From NCBI GenBank assembly GCA_903934275.1, contig CAIZNF010000150.1:1-7209 (forward strand): a stretch of DNA of 7,209 nt. Reading direction: 5' to 3'. The notes below the pieces were generated by a model. It saw only the letters and a list, made by a program, of their open reading frames with translations. It did not search any database and was not told the origin of the DNA. Source of the DNA: an uncultured Nitrosomonadales bacterium (lineage in GTDB: Bacteria; Pseudomonadota; Gammaproteobacteria; Burkholderiales; Gallionellaceae). Shown piece after piece: positions 1 through 5,358 of the stretch (position 1 is its first letter; every line of letters begins with the position of its first letter). A program made the position numbers and the translations under genes.

Positions 1-2
1 AC

Positions 3-347
3 GATGCAATCCGAGCGTTGCTATCCGGCAGCGGGGTGTCGCCTGGTCACTGGCAGACCCTGATTGATGAACTGCACGGTGCACAACTCGCCAAACCTAT
101 CTCGAACCCCGTTGGCTACGTCAGAGGGATGGCGGAGCGCATGTCGGCAGGCTCATTCACACCGGAACGAGCCCCGATGATTGCCGAGCAGCGCAAAAGG
201 CGCGAAGCCAATGAGCAACAGGCAGTTGCTCAGGCAAGAAATCGCCCGGATTGCGGTCAGCCGTCTCAGGCGCAATTGGACCGACTACCGCAGAGCATTC
301 GCGAATCACTTGCCAGACTGATGACACAAAGTTACGGGAGAGTTTGA
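3..347 (+). CDS. 3' end of an unidentified gene, possibly a mobile-element replication/helix-turn-helix protein (partial)
   Basis: The reading frame is open from the left edge to a TGA at 345-347, so the true start lies outside the window; the first start-like codon inside is a TTG at 18. About 114 codons are visible. A segment near residues 25-50 (counted from that TTG) reads SNPVGYVRGMAERMSAGSFT. It resembles the 'NP-x-x-Y-x-R-x-x-x-x-x-x-G-x-F-x-P' block found near the C-terminus of replication-initiator-like helix-turn-helix proteins of integrative elements (the STY4528-type family, from memory). A charged stretch follows (AEQRKRREANEQQ), then a hydrophilic tail. There is no signal peptide or membrane segment in the visible part. 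The stop abuts the ATG of the FlhD-like gene with no spacer, so the two are probably co-transcribed and translationally coupled. That the frame is a real gene is likely; the functional assignment is weak because the diagnostic N-terminal part is missing. Confidence 0.55.
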   Translation, partial: DAIRALLSGSGVSPGHWQTLIDELHGAQLAKPISNPVGYVRGMAERMSAGSFTPERAPMIAEQRKRREANEQQAVAQARNRPDCGQPSQAQLDRLPQSIRESLARLMTQSYGRV

Positions 348-638
348 ATGGACGAAACCACACGCAAGGACATTGCAGGCCTGAACAGGAGATACCTTTA
401 TCTGGTCAGGCAATTGGCCTCAGACGAGCAAGCGAACCTGCTGACGGGCATACCAGGGCAAGCAATTGAGCTCATTAAAAGCATGACGCTTGACGATATT
501 GACGCACTTGCAGAAGACATGATCGCCCCATGTTTCACGTTCAAGTTCGACGATGCGACATTTCGCGCACTGGTTGAGAGAAAAACCACCAGACGCGCGT
601 ACATGACAAATATTCTCGCCACGCAGTCACAGGCCTGA
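348..638 (+). CDS. FlhD-family transcriptional activator subunit (SetD/AcaD-like)
   Basis: A 96-residue protein that aligns by eye along its length with FlhD, the co-activator that pairs with FlhC to recruit RNA polymerase. The N-terminal block DIAGLNRRYLYLVRQL (residues 8-23) matches the FlhD 'YDINLSYLLLAQRL' helix. The block with Cys62 and F-K-F-D (residues 60-69) matches the FlhD 'LVCHFRFD' segment. Length is close to the roughly 116 residues of E. coli FlhD, with a shorter tail. The ATG follows the previous stop directly and has a GGGAGAG Shine-Dalgarno at 336-342. The stop overlaps the next ATG (TGATG, 636-640), giving the flhD-flhC order. FlhD/FlhC relatives on conjugative elements are known as SetCD (SXT/R391) and AcaCD (IncA/C), which activate transfer genes. 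From context I infer the same job here rather than flagellar control; no flagellar gene is in the window. Confidence 0.82.
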   Translation: MDETTRKDIAGLNRRYLYLVRQLASDEQANLLTGIPGQAIELIKSMTLDDIDALAEDMIAPCFTFKFDDATFRALVERKTTRRAYMTNILATQSQA

Positions 639-1156
639 TGAACACCGGCGACTTCTTCATCAAAAACCTTATCACCACCACCACGCTGGTTCGTGAGGGT
701 ATGCGCACTACGCTTGTTCACGCCATGACAGGTGCCGACTGGCGAACCTTGCGCAAGATATGGCAAGACATTTACGGCGAAACCACTACACGCCCCGGAA
801 GGTTGCCAGTCAATACGTTTGCTTACCTCAGGCAGGGGCAGACATCGCTCTTGTTATCAACAATAGTGGCTGTGTATTTAACCGTGGAAAAGAGAGCAAA
901 CCCACAAACCGCATCACCAGCCGAGATGTTCCTTCAAGCGTGGGAAACAAGAAAGCTTTTTATCGAAAATGGAATGGAGATTGACATCAACGCGGCATGG
1001 TATGCAATCCGGGACGTAAAGGCCGGACTGGTGTCCTGGGGAAGATGCAGGCAATGCAAAGCGACATACATTTTCGATACCGAGTTCAGGGAAACAAATA
1101 ATTGCCCGTATTGCGGGGAGCGAGACATAAAAATCATTGGGCCGGGCAGGCAATGA
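638..1156 (+). CDS. FlhC-family transcriptional activator subunit (SetC/AcaC-like), zinc-binding
   Basis: A 172-residue partner of the FlhD-like protein. The segment around residues 33-58 (ADWRTLRKIWQDIYG followed by RPGRLP) corresponds to the FlhC DNA-binding region, 'RLIKLYKELRG...KGMLP' in E. coli. The C-terminal part carries C137-x2-C140 and C156-x2-C159, the four-cysteine zinc site of FlhC, at nearly the same residue numbers as I recall for E. coli FlhC (137, 140, 157, 160). FlhC normally supplies most DNA contacts in a FlhD4C2-type complex; promoter specificity here is unknown. The protein is about 20 residues shorter than E. coli FlhC, with only about 13 residues after the last cysteine. 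The start overlaps the preceding stop by one base and no strong Shine-Dalgarno is seen, which suggests translational coupling and matched expression. The stop overlaps the transglycosylase ATG (ATGA, 1153-1156), tying the regulator to the transfer genes. Confidence 0.85.
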   Translation: MNTGDFFIKNLITTTTLVREGMRTTLVHAMTGADWRTLRKIWQDIYGETTTRPGRLPVNTFAYLRQGQTSLLLSTIVAVYLTVEKRANPQTASPAEMFLQAWETRKLFIENGMEIDINAAWYAIRDVKAGLVSWGRCRQCKATYIFDTEFRETNNCPYCGERDIKIIGPGRQ

Positions 1157-1596
1157 GAAAAAACATACCAATCCTCATTGTCGGTGTGATGTTTGCCCAG
1201 GTCGCATATGGACAGGAAGATGGCGCCTGCTTTGAACAGGCAGCAAAACGCTATCGGGTTTCAGCTCAGATTCTGAAGTCAATCTCCCGTGTAGAGTCTG
1301 GTGGGAACCCGGCCGCATTCCACCGGAACGCAAACGGAAGTCTGGATATTGGACATATGCAGATCAACTCTGCCTGGCTGCCGACCCTTGCCAGATACGG
1401 GATCACCAGAGATCACTTGACCAATTCGTGTGTCAACACCCATGTCGGGGCCTGGATATTGGCAAACAACTTTCAACGCATGGGGTATGGATGGAACGCC
1501 ATTGGTGCGTACAACGCAAAATCTCCGGATAAAGCAGCCGCATACGCCAGAAAAGTTGCTGCAAACCTGCGCAATGAAGAGGTGGCAATTGATTAA
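1153..1596 (+). CDS. Secreted lytic transglycosylase of the conjugation system (VirB1/TrbN/LtgX-type)
   Basis: A 147-residue protein with a signal peptide at residues 1 to about 20 (basic MRKN, hydrophobic core, likely cleavage after AYG) and a single SLT/goose-lysozyme-like domain. The domain shows the catalytic glutamate E48 in SRVESGGNP, the DIGHMQIN motif at 65-72 and the AIGAYNAK motif at 117-124. These enzymes cleave the MurNAc-GlcNAc bond of peptidoglycan with 1,6-anhydro ring formation, opening the wall for the secretion apparatus. C26 and C93 may form a disulfide, consistent with the DsbC gene downstream. I chose the ATG at 1153 over an upstream in-frame ATG at 1102 because 1153 gives a proper signal peptide and an ATGA overlap, whereas 1102 lies inside the FlhC-like zinc region. 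The compact single-domain size and position match transfer-operon transglycosylases such as LtgX of the gonococcal island. Confidence 0.92.
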   Translation: MRKNIPILIVGVMFAQVAYGQEDGACFEQAAKRYRVSAQILKSISRVESGGNPAAFHRNANGSLDIGHMQINSAWLPTLARYGITRDHLTNSCVNTHVGAWILANNFQRMGYGWNAIGAYNAKSPDKAAAYARKVAANLRNEEVAID

Positions 1597-2239
1597 GCGA
1601 CGCGCAGCGGTTCTGATCCTGGCGATGGCCTCCTCAACCCTGCTTGCGGGGTGCAATAACTTATCCGGAGGGCATCTGGACAGGATCGCCAATGTCGATC
1701 CGGGTATTGGTTATCTTGGCGGGAAATTCCGCATCTGCCGGGAAAATTGCCCGAAGCGCACAGAGAAAGTTCTGGATGATGCCGACTACGCAGTCATGCA
1801 AACTCCACCGGTCAGTATCCGGCAATCCGAACCGCCAATAACTCCGCCCGTCAGCACCGCAGCGCCAGCCAGCGAGCACACCGACATTTTTAGTGTGTAT
1901 TTCGAGTTCGGCAAGAGCATACCGACCCGCGATGGGTACAAAACCATCGCCTTGCTCACCAGGGCAGCCAGACAGGCAGCAGTCGCCATCGAACTGATCG
2001 GCGAAACAGACGATATCGGCAGACAAAATTACAACGACAGGCTGGCATTCAGCCGTGTGCATTTTGTGGCGCGCTGGCTGAGATCGCACGGGGTGAATGC
2101 CAGGATTCTTGTTGAAGCAAAAGGGGGGTGCTGCCGCCCGGCACCATACGACCAGACAGAAAAAGCGTTGCAGGAAATGCGCCGCGTGCAGGCAAAAGTG
2201 CGGCAGGCAACCGCGAAAGGAGAGCTCACCAAAAAGTGA
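1574..2239 (+). CDS. OmpA-like peptidoglycan-associating lipoprotein in the transfer operon
   Basis: A 221-residue predicted lipoprotein. It has a basic N-terminus (KRWQLIKRR), a hydrophobic core, and a lipobox L24-A25-G26 before acylated Cys27. A proline-rich linker spans about residues 78-97. A C-terminal OmpA-like domain (about 105-212) shows the family's GxTDxxG motif as G143-E-T-D146-D-I-G149 and the N-x-x-L-x-x-x-R motif as N154...R161, the Asp and Arg that bind diaminopimelate in OmpA/Pal proteins; RRVQAKV ends the domain. It probably links the outer membrane to peptidoglycan beside the secretion channel. Extra cysteines are C55 and C59 (CRENCP) and the adjacent pair C186-C187. The ATG at 1574 overlaps the transglycosylase gene by 23 bases and lacks a clear Shine-Dalgarno. 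A TTG at 1589 has AGAGGTG at 1578-1584 and would still encode a complete lipoprotein signal, so the start is uncertain. No specific tra symbol is recognised. Confidence 0.85.
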   Translation: MKRWQLIKRRAAVLILAMASSTLLAGCNNLSGGHLDRIANVDPGIGYLGGKFRICRENCPKRTEKVLDDADYAVMQTPPVSIRQSEPPITPPVSTAAPASEHTDIFSVYFEFGKSIPTRDGYKTIALLTRAARQAAVAIELIGETDDIGRQNYNDRLAFSRVHFVARWLRSHGVNARILVEAKGGCCRPAPYDQTEKALQEMRRVQAKVRQATAKGELTKK

Positions 2240-2293
2240 TTATCGACAACCGCCGCAAAACAACCATTCAACAATTAACCAAAGGAACCAAAC
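2240..2293 (+). other. 54-base spacer upstream of the pilin gene
   Basis: The longest gap between genes in the window, rather A/C-rich. It ends with a good Shine-Dalgarno (AAAGGA at 2281-2286, seven bases before the traA ATG). A TCGACA at 2243-2248 resembles a -35 hexamer but no convincing -10 follows at normal spacing, and no stem-loop terminator is evident. It may simply provide independent, strong translation of the abundant pilin, or hold an activator-dependent promoter that cannot be recognised by eye. Confidence 0.4.
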
Positions 2294-2587
2294 ATGAGAA
2301 ATAAATTGATCGTTTCGCGCATTGCCCTTCTGTTCGCGATGCTCGGTATTCCGGCTTTCGCCTTCGCCGGCACAACGGGGACAGAATTCCTGGCTCTGTA
2401 CACCTGGATCAACGGGGTTGTTACCGGCTACCTTGGCCGTGCAATCGCAATGGCATCTGTTGCCATCGGCGCGCTGATGTCTGTCGCCAAATCAAACCCG
2501 ATTCCCATTCTTGTCGGTATCGGTTTTGCGATTTTCCTGCAATACACGCCAACGATCATCACCGGCATTCTGACCGCGACGATCTGA
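2294..2587 (+). CDS. traA: TraA-like conjugative pilin precursor
   Basis: A 97-residue precursor whose size and topology fit the F-type pilin family rather than a clear sequence match. Residues 1-25 form a signal peptide (MRNK, hydrophobic core, AFAFA), with likely cleavage before Gly26. This leaves a 72-residue mature subunit, close to the 70 residues of F pilin. The mature part has two hydrophobic segments, about residues 33-64 and 70-92, separated by a short polar loop K-S-N-P around residues 65-69. This is the hairpin that sits in the inner membrane with a cytoplasmic basic loop before assembly into the pilus. There is no cysteine. Its place directly before traL and after the transglycosylase region matches traA in F and in the gonococcal island. 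Whether the mature ends stay linear, are acetylated or are joined into a circle cannot be told from the sequence. Confidence 0.82.
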   Translation: MRNKLIVSRIALLFAMLGIPAFAFAGTTGTEFLALYTWINGVVTGYLGRAIAMASVAIGALMSVAKSNPIPILVGIGFAIFLQYTPTIITGILTATI

Positions 2588-2597
2588 GGAAAATGCG

Positions 2598-2888
2598 ATG
2601 AACGAGACTGGTTATATCCCGCGCACACTGGACAAGCAGGAGCAATTCCTGTTGTGGGATATAGACCAGTTCATCATAGCCGTACTGATCATCGGCATTG
2701 GTCTGGCATTGGGAATGATGATCGGCGGGATTGTGTGCGGAAGCGCGGCAGCATGGCAGTACGGCAAACTCAAGGCAGGCAAACACGCAAAGTTTGCAGT
2801 CCACTCGATTTATTGGTGGATACCCAGCAGCATGTTTGTCAGAACTGCCATTACCCCTCTGTCACACGAACGCTATTTTTTGGGTTGA
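2598..2888 (+). CDS. traL: TraL, conjugative pilus assembly inner-membrane protein
   Basis: A 96-residue protein of the TraL family (VirB3-like), a small inner-membrane component that acts with TraE and TraC in pilus assembly. The N-terminal motif IPRTLDKQEQFLLWDIDQF (residues 7-25) is typical of TraL. It is followed by a long hydrophobic region (about 26-53, probably one or two membrane helices), a basic segment with W54-Q-Y-G-K-L-K-x-G-K-H, and a second hydrophobic/aromatic stretch ending in IYWWIPSS (about 71-78). Length agrees with F TraL (about 91 residues). The ATG has a GAGG Shine-Dalgarno at about 2586-2589, overlapping the traA stop, and begins ten bases after that stop. Only three bases separate its own stop from the traE start. 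Confidence 0.92.
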   Translation: MNETGYIPRTLDKQEQFLLWDIDQFIIAVLIIGIGLALGMMIGGIVCGSAAAWQYGKLKAGKHAKFAVHSIYWWIPSSMFVRTAITPLSHERYFLG

Positions 2889-2891
2889 TCC

Positions 2892-3482
2892 GTGATTTCA
2901 GATAAATACATTTCCACGAGCAGCAATAAATCCAGCGAGATCACTTTTCTCAGGCTGGCAGTAGGCGTTCTGTTGCTCATCATTCTTGTTGAGGGAATGG
3001 TTCTGCAAAAAACGCTGGGGATGGAGAAGACGGTCATCGTTCCTCCGGTAATCGAGAAAAGTTTCTGGGTATCCGGCAACGAAGTATCCAAAAACTATCT
3101 TGAGCAAATGGCCTACTGGTACGCGGGACTGGCATTGAATGTAACCCCCTCTACAGGGGAATACCAGAAACGGCAGTTTCTGCATTACGCAACGCCATCC
3201 GACACCGGCCGGATCGCCGCAGACATGACATTGCGGCTCGACTTTTTGAGCAAAAACAACGCATCCATGCTCTTTACGGCGCAAACGCTGAATACGGATG
3301 AAAAATTGATGAAAGTGGCCATTGTCGGCGAACTGGACACCTTCGTGGGAGACAAGCGCGTAAGCGCCAGGCGCACGGTGTTTGTTGTCGGCTTCAAATA
3401 TCTGAACGGGAGACTCTATGTCAGCGAATTCAAGGAAACAAGCGAACAGGATATGTTTGGTACTGGCACTGCTGGGAAGTAG
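2892..3482 (+). CDS. traE: TraE, conjugative pilus assembly protein (VirB8-like)
   Basis: A 196-residue bitopic inner-membrane protein of the TraE family, functionally equivalent to VirB8, that helps assemble the secretion core and pilus. A cytoplasmic N-terminus of about 20 residues precedes a transmembrane helix (about 22-38, LAVGVLLLIILVEGMVL). The periplasmic domain contains the family-typical segments VIPP-like TVIVPP near 48-53, FWVSGNEVSKNYLEQMAYW (about 59-77), LNVTPST, and a C-terminal beta-rich region with FKYLNGRLYVSEF. The start is a GTG at 2892 without a visible Shine-Dalgarno, so translation probably depends on ribosomes finishing traL three bases upstream. No other start precedes the membrane helix in this frame. 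The last 65 bases overlap traK in another frame. Confidence 0.92.
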   Translation: MISDKYISTSSNKSSEITFLRLAVGVLLLIILVEGMVLQKTLGMEKTVIVPPVIEKSFWVSGNEVSKNYLEQMAYWYAGLALNVTPSTGEYQKRQFLHYATPSDTGRIAADMTLRLDFLSKNNASMLFTAQTLNTDEKLMKVAIVGELDTFVGDKRVSARRTVFVVGFKYLNGRLYVSEFKETSEQDMFGTGTAGK

Positions 3483-4113
3483 CTTTCAGGCTGGGGCGGC
3501 ACAGATTCTGTTTCAGTCGTCGCCCACCGAATCAACAACTGCTACGGTATCTCGCAATGAGCCTAACCTGTTCAAGGTGGACGGTCGCAAGATCAGGCGC
3601 ATCCATGGGACAGAAGGCATGTTTACGGTAACGCCAGAGCAGGATACAGGGGTGGCATGGCTAAAACCAACCACCGACAAACCGCTGATGAGCATCTTCA
3701 TTACCGATGACAATGGCCAGCACTACAAGCTGCTGTTGAAGGTAGAAGACATCCCGGCAGAGACGATCATCATTCGGGGCAGTAAAGGCCATGTCCGCAA
3801 AGTCGGCAATATCAATAATGAGCCGCGAAACGAAGAAATGCTGAGCGCCATCCTGGCGCTCCATGATGGAGAAGGCGACCCGAAGAGCGAACTTGTTCCA
3901 TTGTGGAAAGGCGTCAAATTCGAGCTGGTCAGGACACTTGATCTGAGAGATTTGCGGGGGGAGGCGTACCTGCTGACAAACACCTCTGACAGGCAGGTAG
4001 TCATGGATGAGCGCGATTTATATCGCGACGGCGTACAGGCCGTGTCGATTGAAAAACTGGTGCTGGAAGCCGGAGATTCAACAGCAGTATTCGTCCTCAG
4101 CGAGGGCGAGTGA
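3418..4113 (+). CDS. traK: TraK, periplasmic secretin-like core component (VirB9-like)
   Basis: A 231-residue exported protein of the TraK family. It forms the outer-membrane core complex with TraV and TraB, like VirB9 in P-type systems. Signal peptide: basic KQANR, core ICLVLALLGSSF, likely cleavage after AGAA (residue 28). The mature N-terminal part has the NLFKVDGRKIRRIHG region (about 50-64), which recalls the 'NRI...G.RI..V.G' block of TraK, followed by F-T-V-T-P-E near 69-74. The C-terminal half contains WKGVKFELVR and LTNTSDRQVVMDERDL, typical of the VirB9-like beta-sandwich that contacts TraV. Length is close to F TraK (242). The ATG at 3418 has GGGAGA at 3408-3413. It must be used, or nearly so, because the signal peptide begins there, which forces a 65-base overlap with traE. 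The stop overlaps the traB ATG. Confidence 0.92.
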   Translation: MSANSRKQANRICLVLALLGSSFQAGAAQILFQSSPTESTTATVSRNEPNLFKVDGRKIRRIHGTEGMFTVTPEQDTGVAWLKPTTDKPLMSIFITDDNGQHYKLLLKVEDIPAETIIIRGSKGHVRKVGNINNEPRNEEMLSAILALHDGEGDPKSELVPLWKGVKFELVRTLDLRDLRGEAYLLTNTSDRQVVMDERDLYRDGVQAVSIEKLVLEAGDSTAVFVLSEGE

Positions 4114-5336
4114 TGTCCAGACTATCAGAGAAGCTCGCCAGCCTGACACCCAGAACCCGCCAGTACATCATGCTCGGCGGAGCCGGGACGGTATTCATGG
4201 GCCTGGTGGCGGGTAGCGTTGCCCTTTGGGATAGCCAGCCTGCAGTCCTGCCCACACCGGCAACCCAACAACAACCCACCAACATCCTAGCACCCGGATC
4301 ATCGGTTGACCCAAAAGATGTCTGGATGACGCAATCCGCCGCGCAAATGAAGCAGATGGATGATGTCATCAAGGAGTTGAAACAGCAGATGACAGAAATG
4401 GGGGAGAAGGCTTCAGCCGTATCATCGGCAGGGATACAGCAACAATCAATTCTGCCGCCGCTCCCGCCAATGCCTCCAGCAGCACCATTGCAACCGTTGT
4501 CTGGATTGACGCCTCCAACAGACAAGCCTGATCCGTCCGTGCCAGCACCACAACAAGATAGAGGGATTGCATCTTTTGAGGTTGGCAGCACCCAGGAGGC
4601 GAAGCAGGACTCGACACCAGCGGACACAAAGACGGGTTACGTGCCAGCCGGATCGTTCGTGCGCGTCGCCCTTCTGGGTGGCCTCGACGCACCGACGGGC
4701 GGGCAGGCGCAAACCAACCCCCACCCGATTCTGATGCGCACCCAGGACAATGCATTCCTGCCTAACCGCTACCGGTTTGAAATCAAGGAATGCTTCATCC
4801 TCGCCTCAAGTCATGGCGATATCAGTTCCGAGCGGGCGTTTGCCCGGCTTGAAAATTTGTCGTGTGTGCGCCGCGATGGCAGGGCAGTGGATATGGCAGT
4901 CAAGGGTTACGTGGTTGGCGAAGACGGGAAAGCCGGGATGCGGGGCAGGCTCATCAGCAAGCAAGGCCAGATACTGGCCAACGCATTGCTCGCCGGTATC
5001 GGTTCAGGGATTGGGCAAGCCTTTCAGAATAGCGCGACCACACAATCCATCAGCCCGCTCGGTTCAACCTCGACAGTCAACCAGGGGCAGCAATTCAAGA
5101 ACGGGATCAGCTCCGGAGTGGGCAAAACACTCGACAGGCTCAGTCAGTATTACATCGACCTCGCCGAAAAATTGTTCCCGGTGATTGAAATTGATGCCGG
5201 GCGAACGGTCGAGGTTGTATTCACCAAGGGCTTTGCGTTTGGGGATGGCCTTGATGCTGGACAGGAGGGGACATACAGCGACATCTGGATACGCGGCAGA
5301 AAAGCACTTGATAAACCCCTCGATCCGTCTGAATGA
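4113..5336 (+). CDS. traB: TraB, envelope-spanning core scaffold (VirB10/TrbI-like)
   Basis: A 407-residue VirB10-type protein that runs from the cytoplasm through the inner membrane and periplasm to the TraK/TraV outer-membrane complex. A short basic cytoplasmic N-terminus is followed by a transmembrane segment (about 19-39, ending ALW), a predicted coiled coil (about 72-100: MKQMDDVIKELKQQM), and a proline-rich linker (about 113-146). The C-terminal TrbI/VirB10 beta-barrel domain (about 176-398) contains Y-V-P-A-G-S-F-V-R-V-x-L-L-G-G-L-D-A-P-T-G (176-196) and a closing YSDIWIRGRK (388-397). C227 and C251 could form a disulfide. A Gly/Ser-rich stretch (about 291-340) probably corresponds to the antenna region. 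I prefer ATG 4113, overlapping the traK stop as TGATG with GAGGGCGAG just upstream, over the GTG one codon earlier (4110). F TraB is somewhat longer (about 475). Confidence 0.94.
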   Translation: MSRLSEKLASLTPRTRQYIMLGGAGTVFMGLVAGSVALWDSQPAVLPTPATQQQPTNILAPGSSVDPKDVWMTQSAAQMKQMDDVIKELKQQMTEMGEKASAVSSAGIQQQSILPPLPPMPPAAPLQPLSGLTPPTDKPDPSVPAPQQDRGIASFEVGSTQEAKQDSTPADTKTGYVPAGSFVRVALLGGLDAPTGGQAQTNPHPILMRTQDNAFLPNRYRFEIKECFILASSHGDISSERAFARLENLSCVRRDGRAVDMAVKGYVVGEDGKAGMRGRLISKQGQILANALLAGIGSGIGQAFQNSATTQSISPLGSTSTVNQGQQFKNGISSGVGKTLDRLSQYYIDLAEKLFPVIEIDAGRTVEVVFTKGFAFGDGLDAGQEGTYSDIWIRGRKALDKPLDPSE

Positions 5337-5347
5337 CCAATTGATAC

Positions 5348-5355
5348 AAGGAGAG
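5348..5355 (+). promoter_or_regulatory. Strong Shine-Dalgarno of dsbC
   Basis: AAGGAGAG lies five to six bases before the ATG at 5359, in the 22-base traB-dsbC spacer. It fixes the dsbC start, since the frame is open well upstream (to about 5185, inside traB) but only this ATG combines a ribosome binding site with a signal peptide. Confidence 0.8.
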
Positions 5356-5358
5356 CAC

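Noticed and set aside
1103..1114. CPYC in the FlhC-like protein read as a thioredoxin-type active site
   Set aside because: It is paired with an upstream CRQC at FlhC-like spacing and lacks a thioredoxin fold context and signal peptide, so zinc binding is the better explanation.
348..1156. The FlhDC-like pair as the start of a flagellar locus
   Set aside because: No motility, chemotaxis or flagellar gene is present; all following genes belong to a conjugative secretion system.
1430..1573. Upstream extension of the OmpA-like gene to ATG 1430
   Set aside because: It would overlap the transglycosylase by 167 bases and bury the lipoprotein signal peptide about 48 residues into the protein; similar extended starts at 1102, 5185 and 6060 were rejected because they misplace signal peptides.
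2243..2275. TCGACA and AACAAT as a promoter before traA
   Set aside because: The -35-like hexamer is good but the best -10-like hexamer is about 21 bases away and poor; not enough to call a promoter.
3146..3159. CCCCT/AGGGG hairpin inside traE
   Set aside because: Five-base stem only, no T-run, in the middle of a coding sequence; most likely chance.
4012..4027. Inverted repeat CGCGAT-TTAT-ATCGCG inside traK
   Set aside because: A six-base stem with a four-base loop, lying within the conserved TraK coding segment DERDLYRDG and without a following T-run, so neither a terminator nor a convincing operator; could arise by chance.
4097..4627. 176-codon open frame on the minus strand opposite traB
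   Set aside because: Antisense shadow of a well-supported TraB frame; the predicted protein is rich in Gly/Cys/Ser with no recognisable domain, and no ribosome binding site or context supports it. The 175-codon minus frame opposite traV (6064-6591) is rejected for the same reasons.
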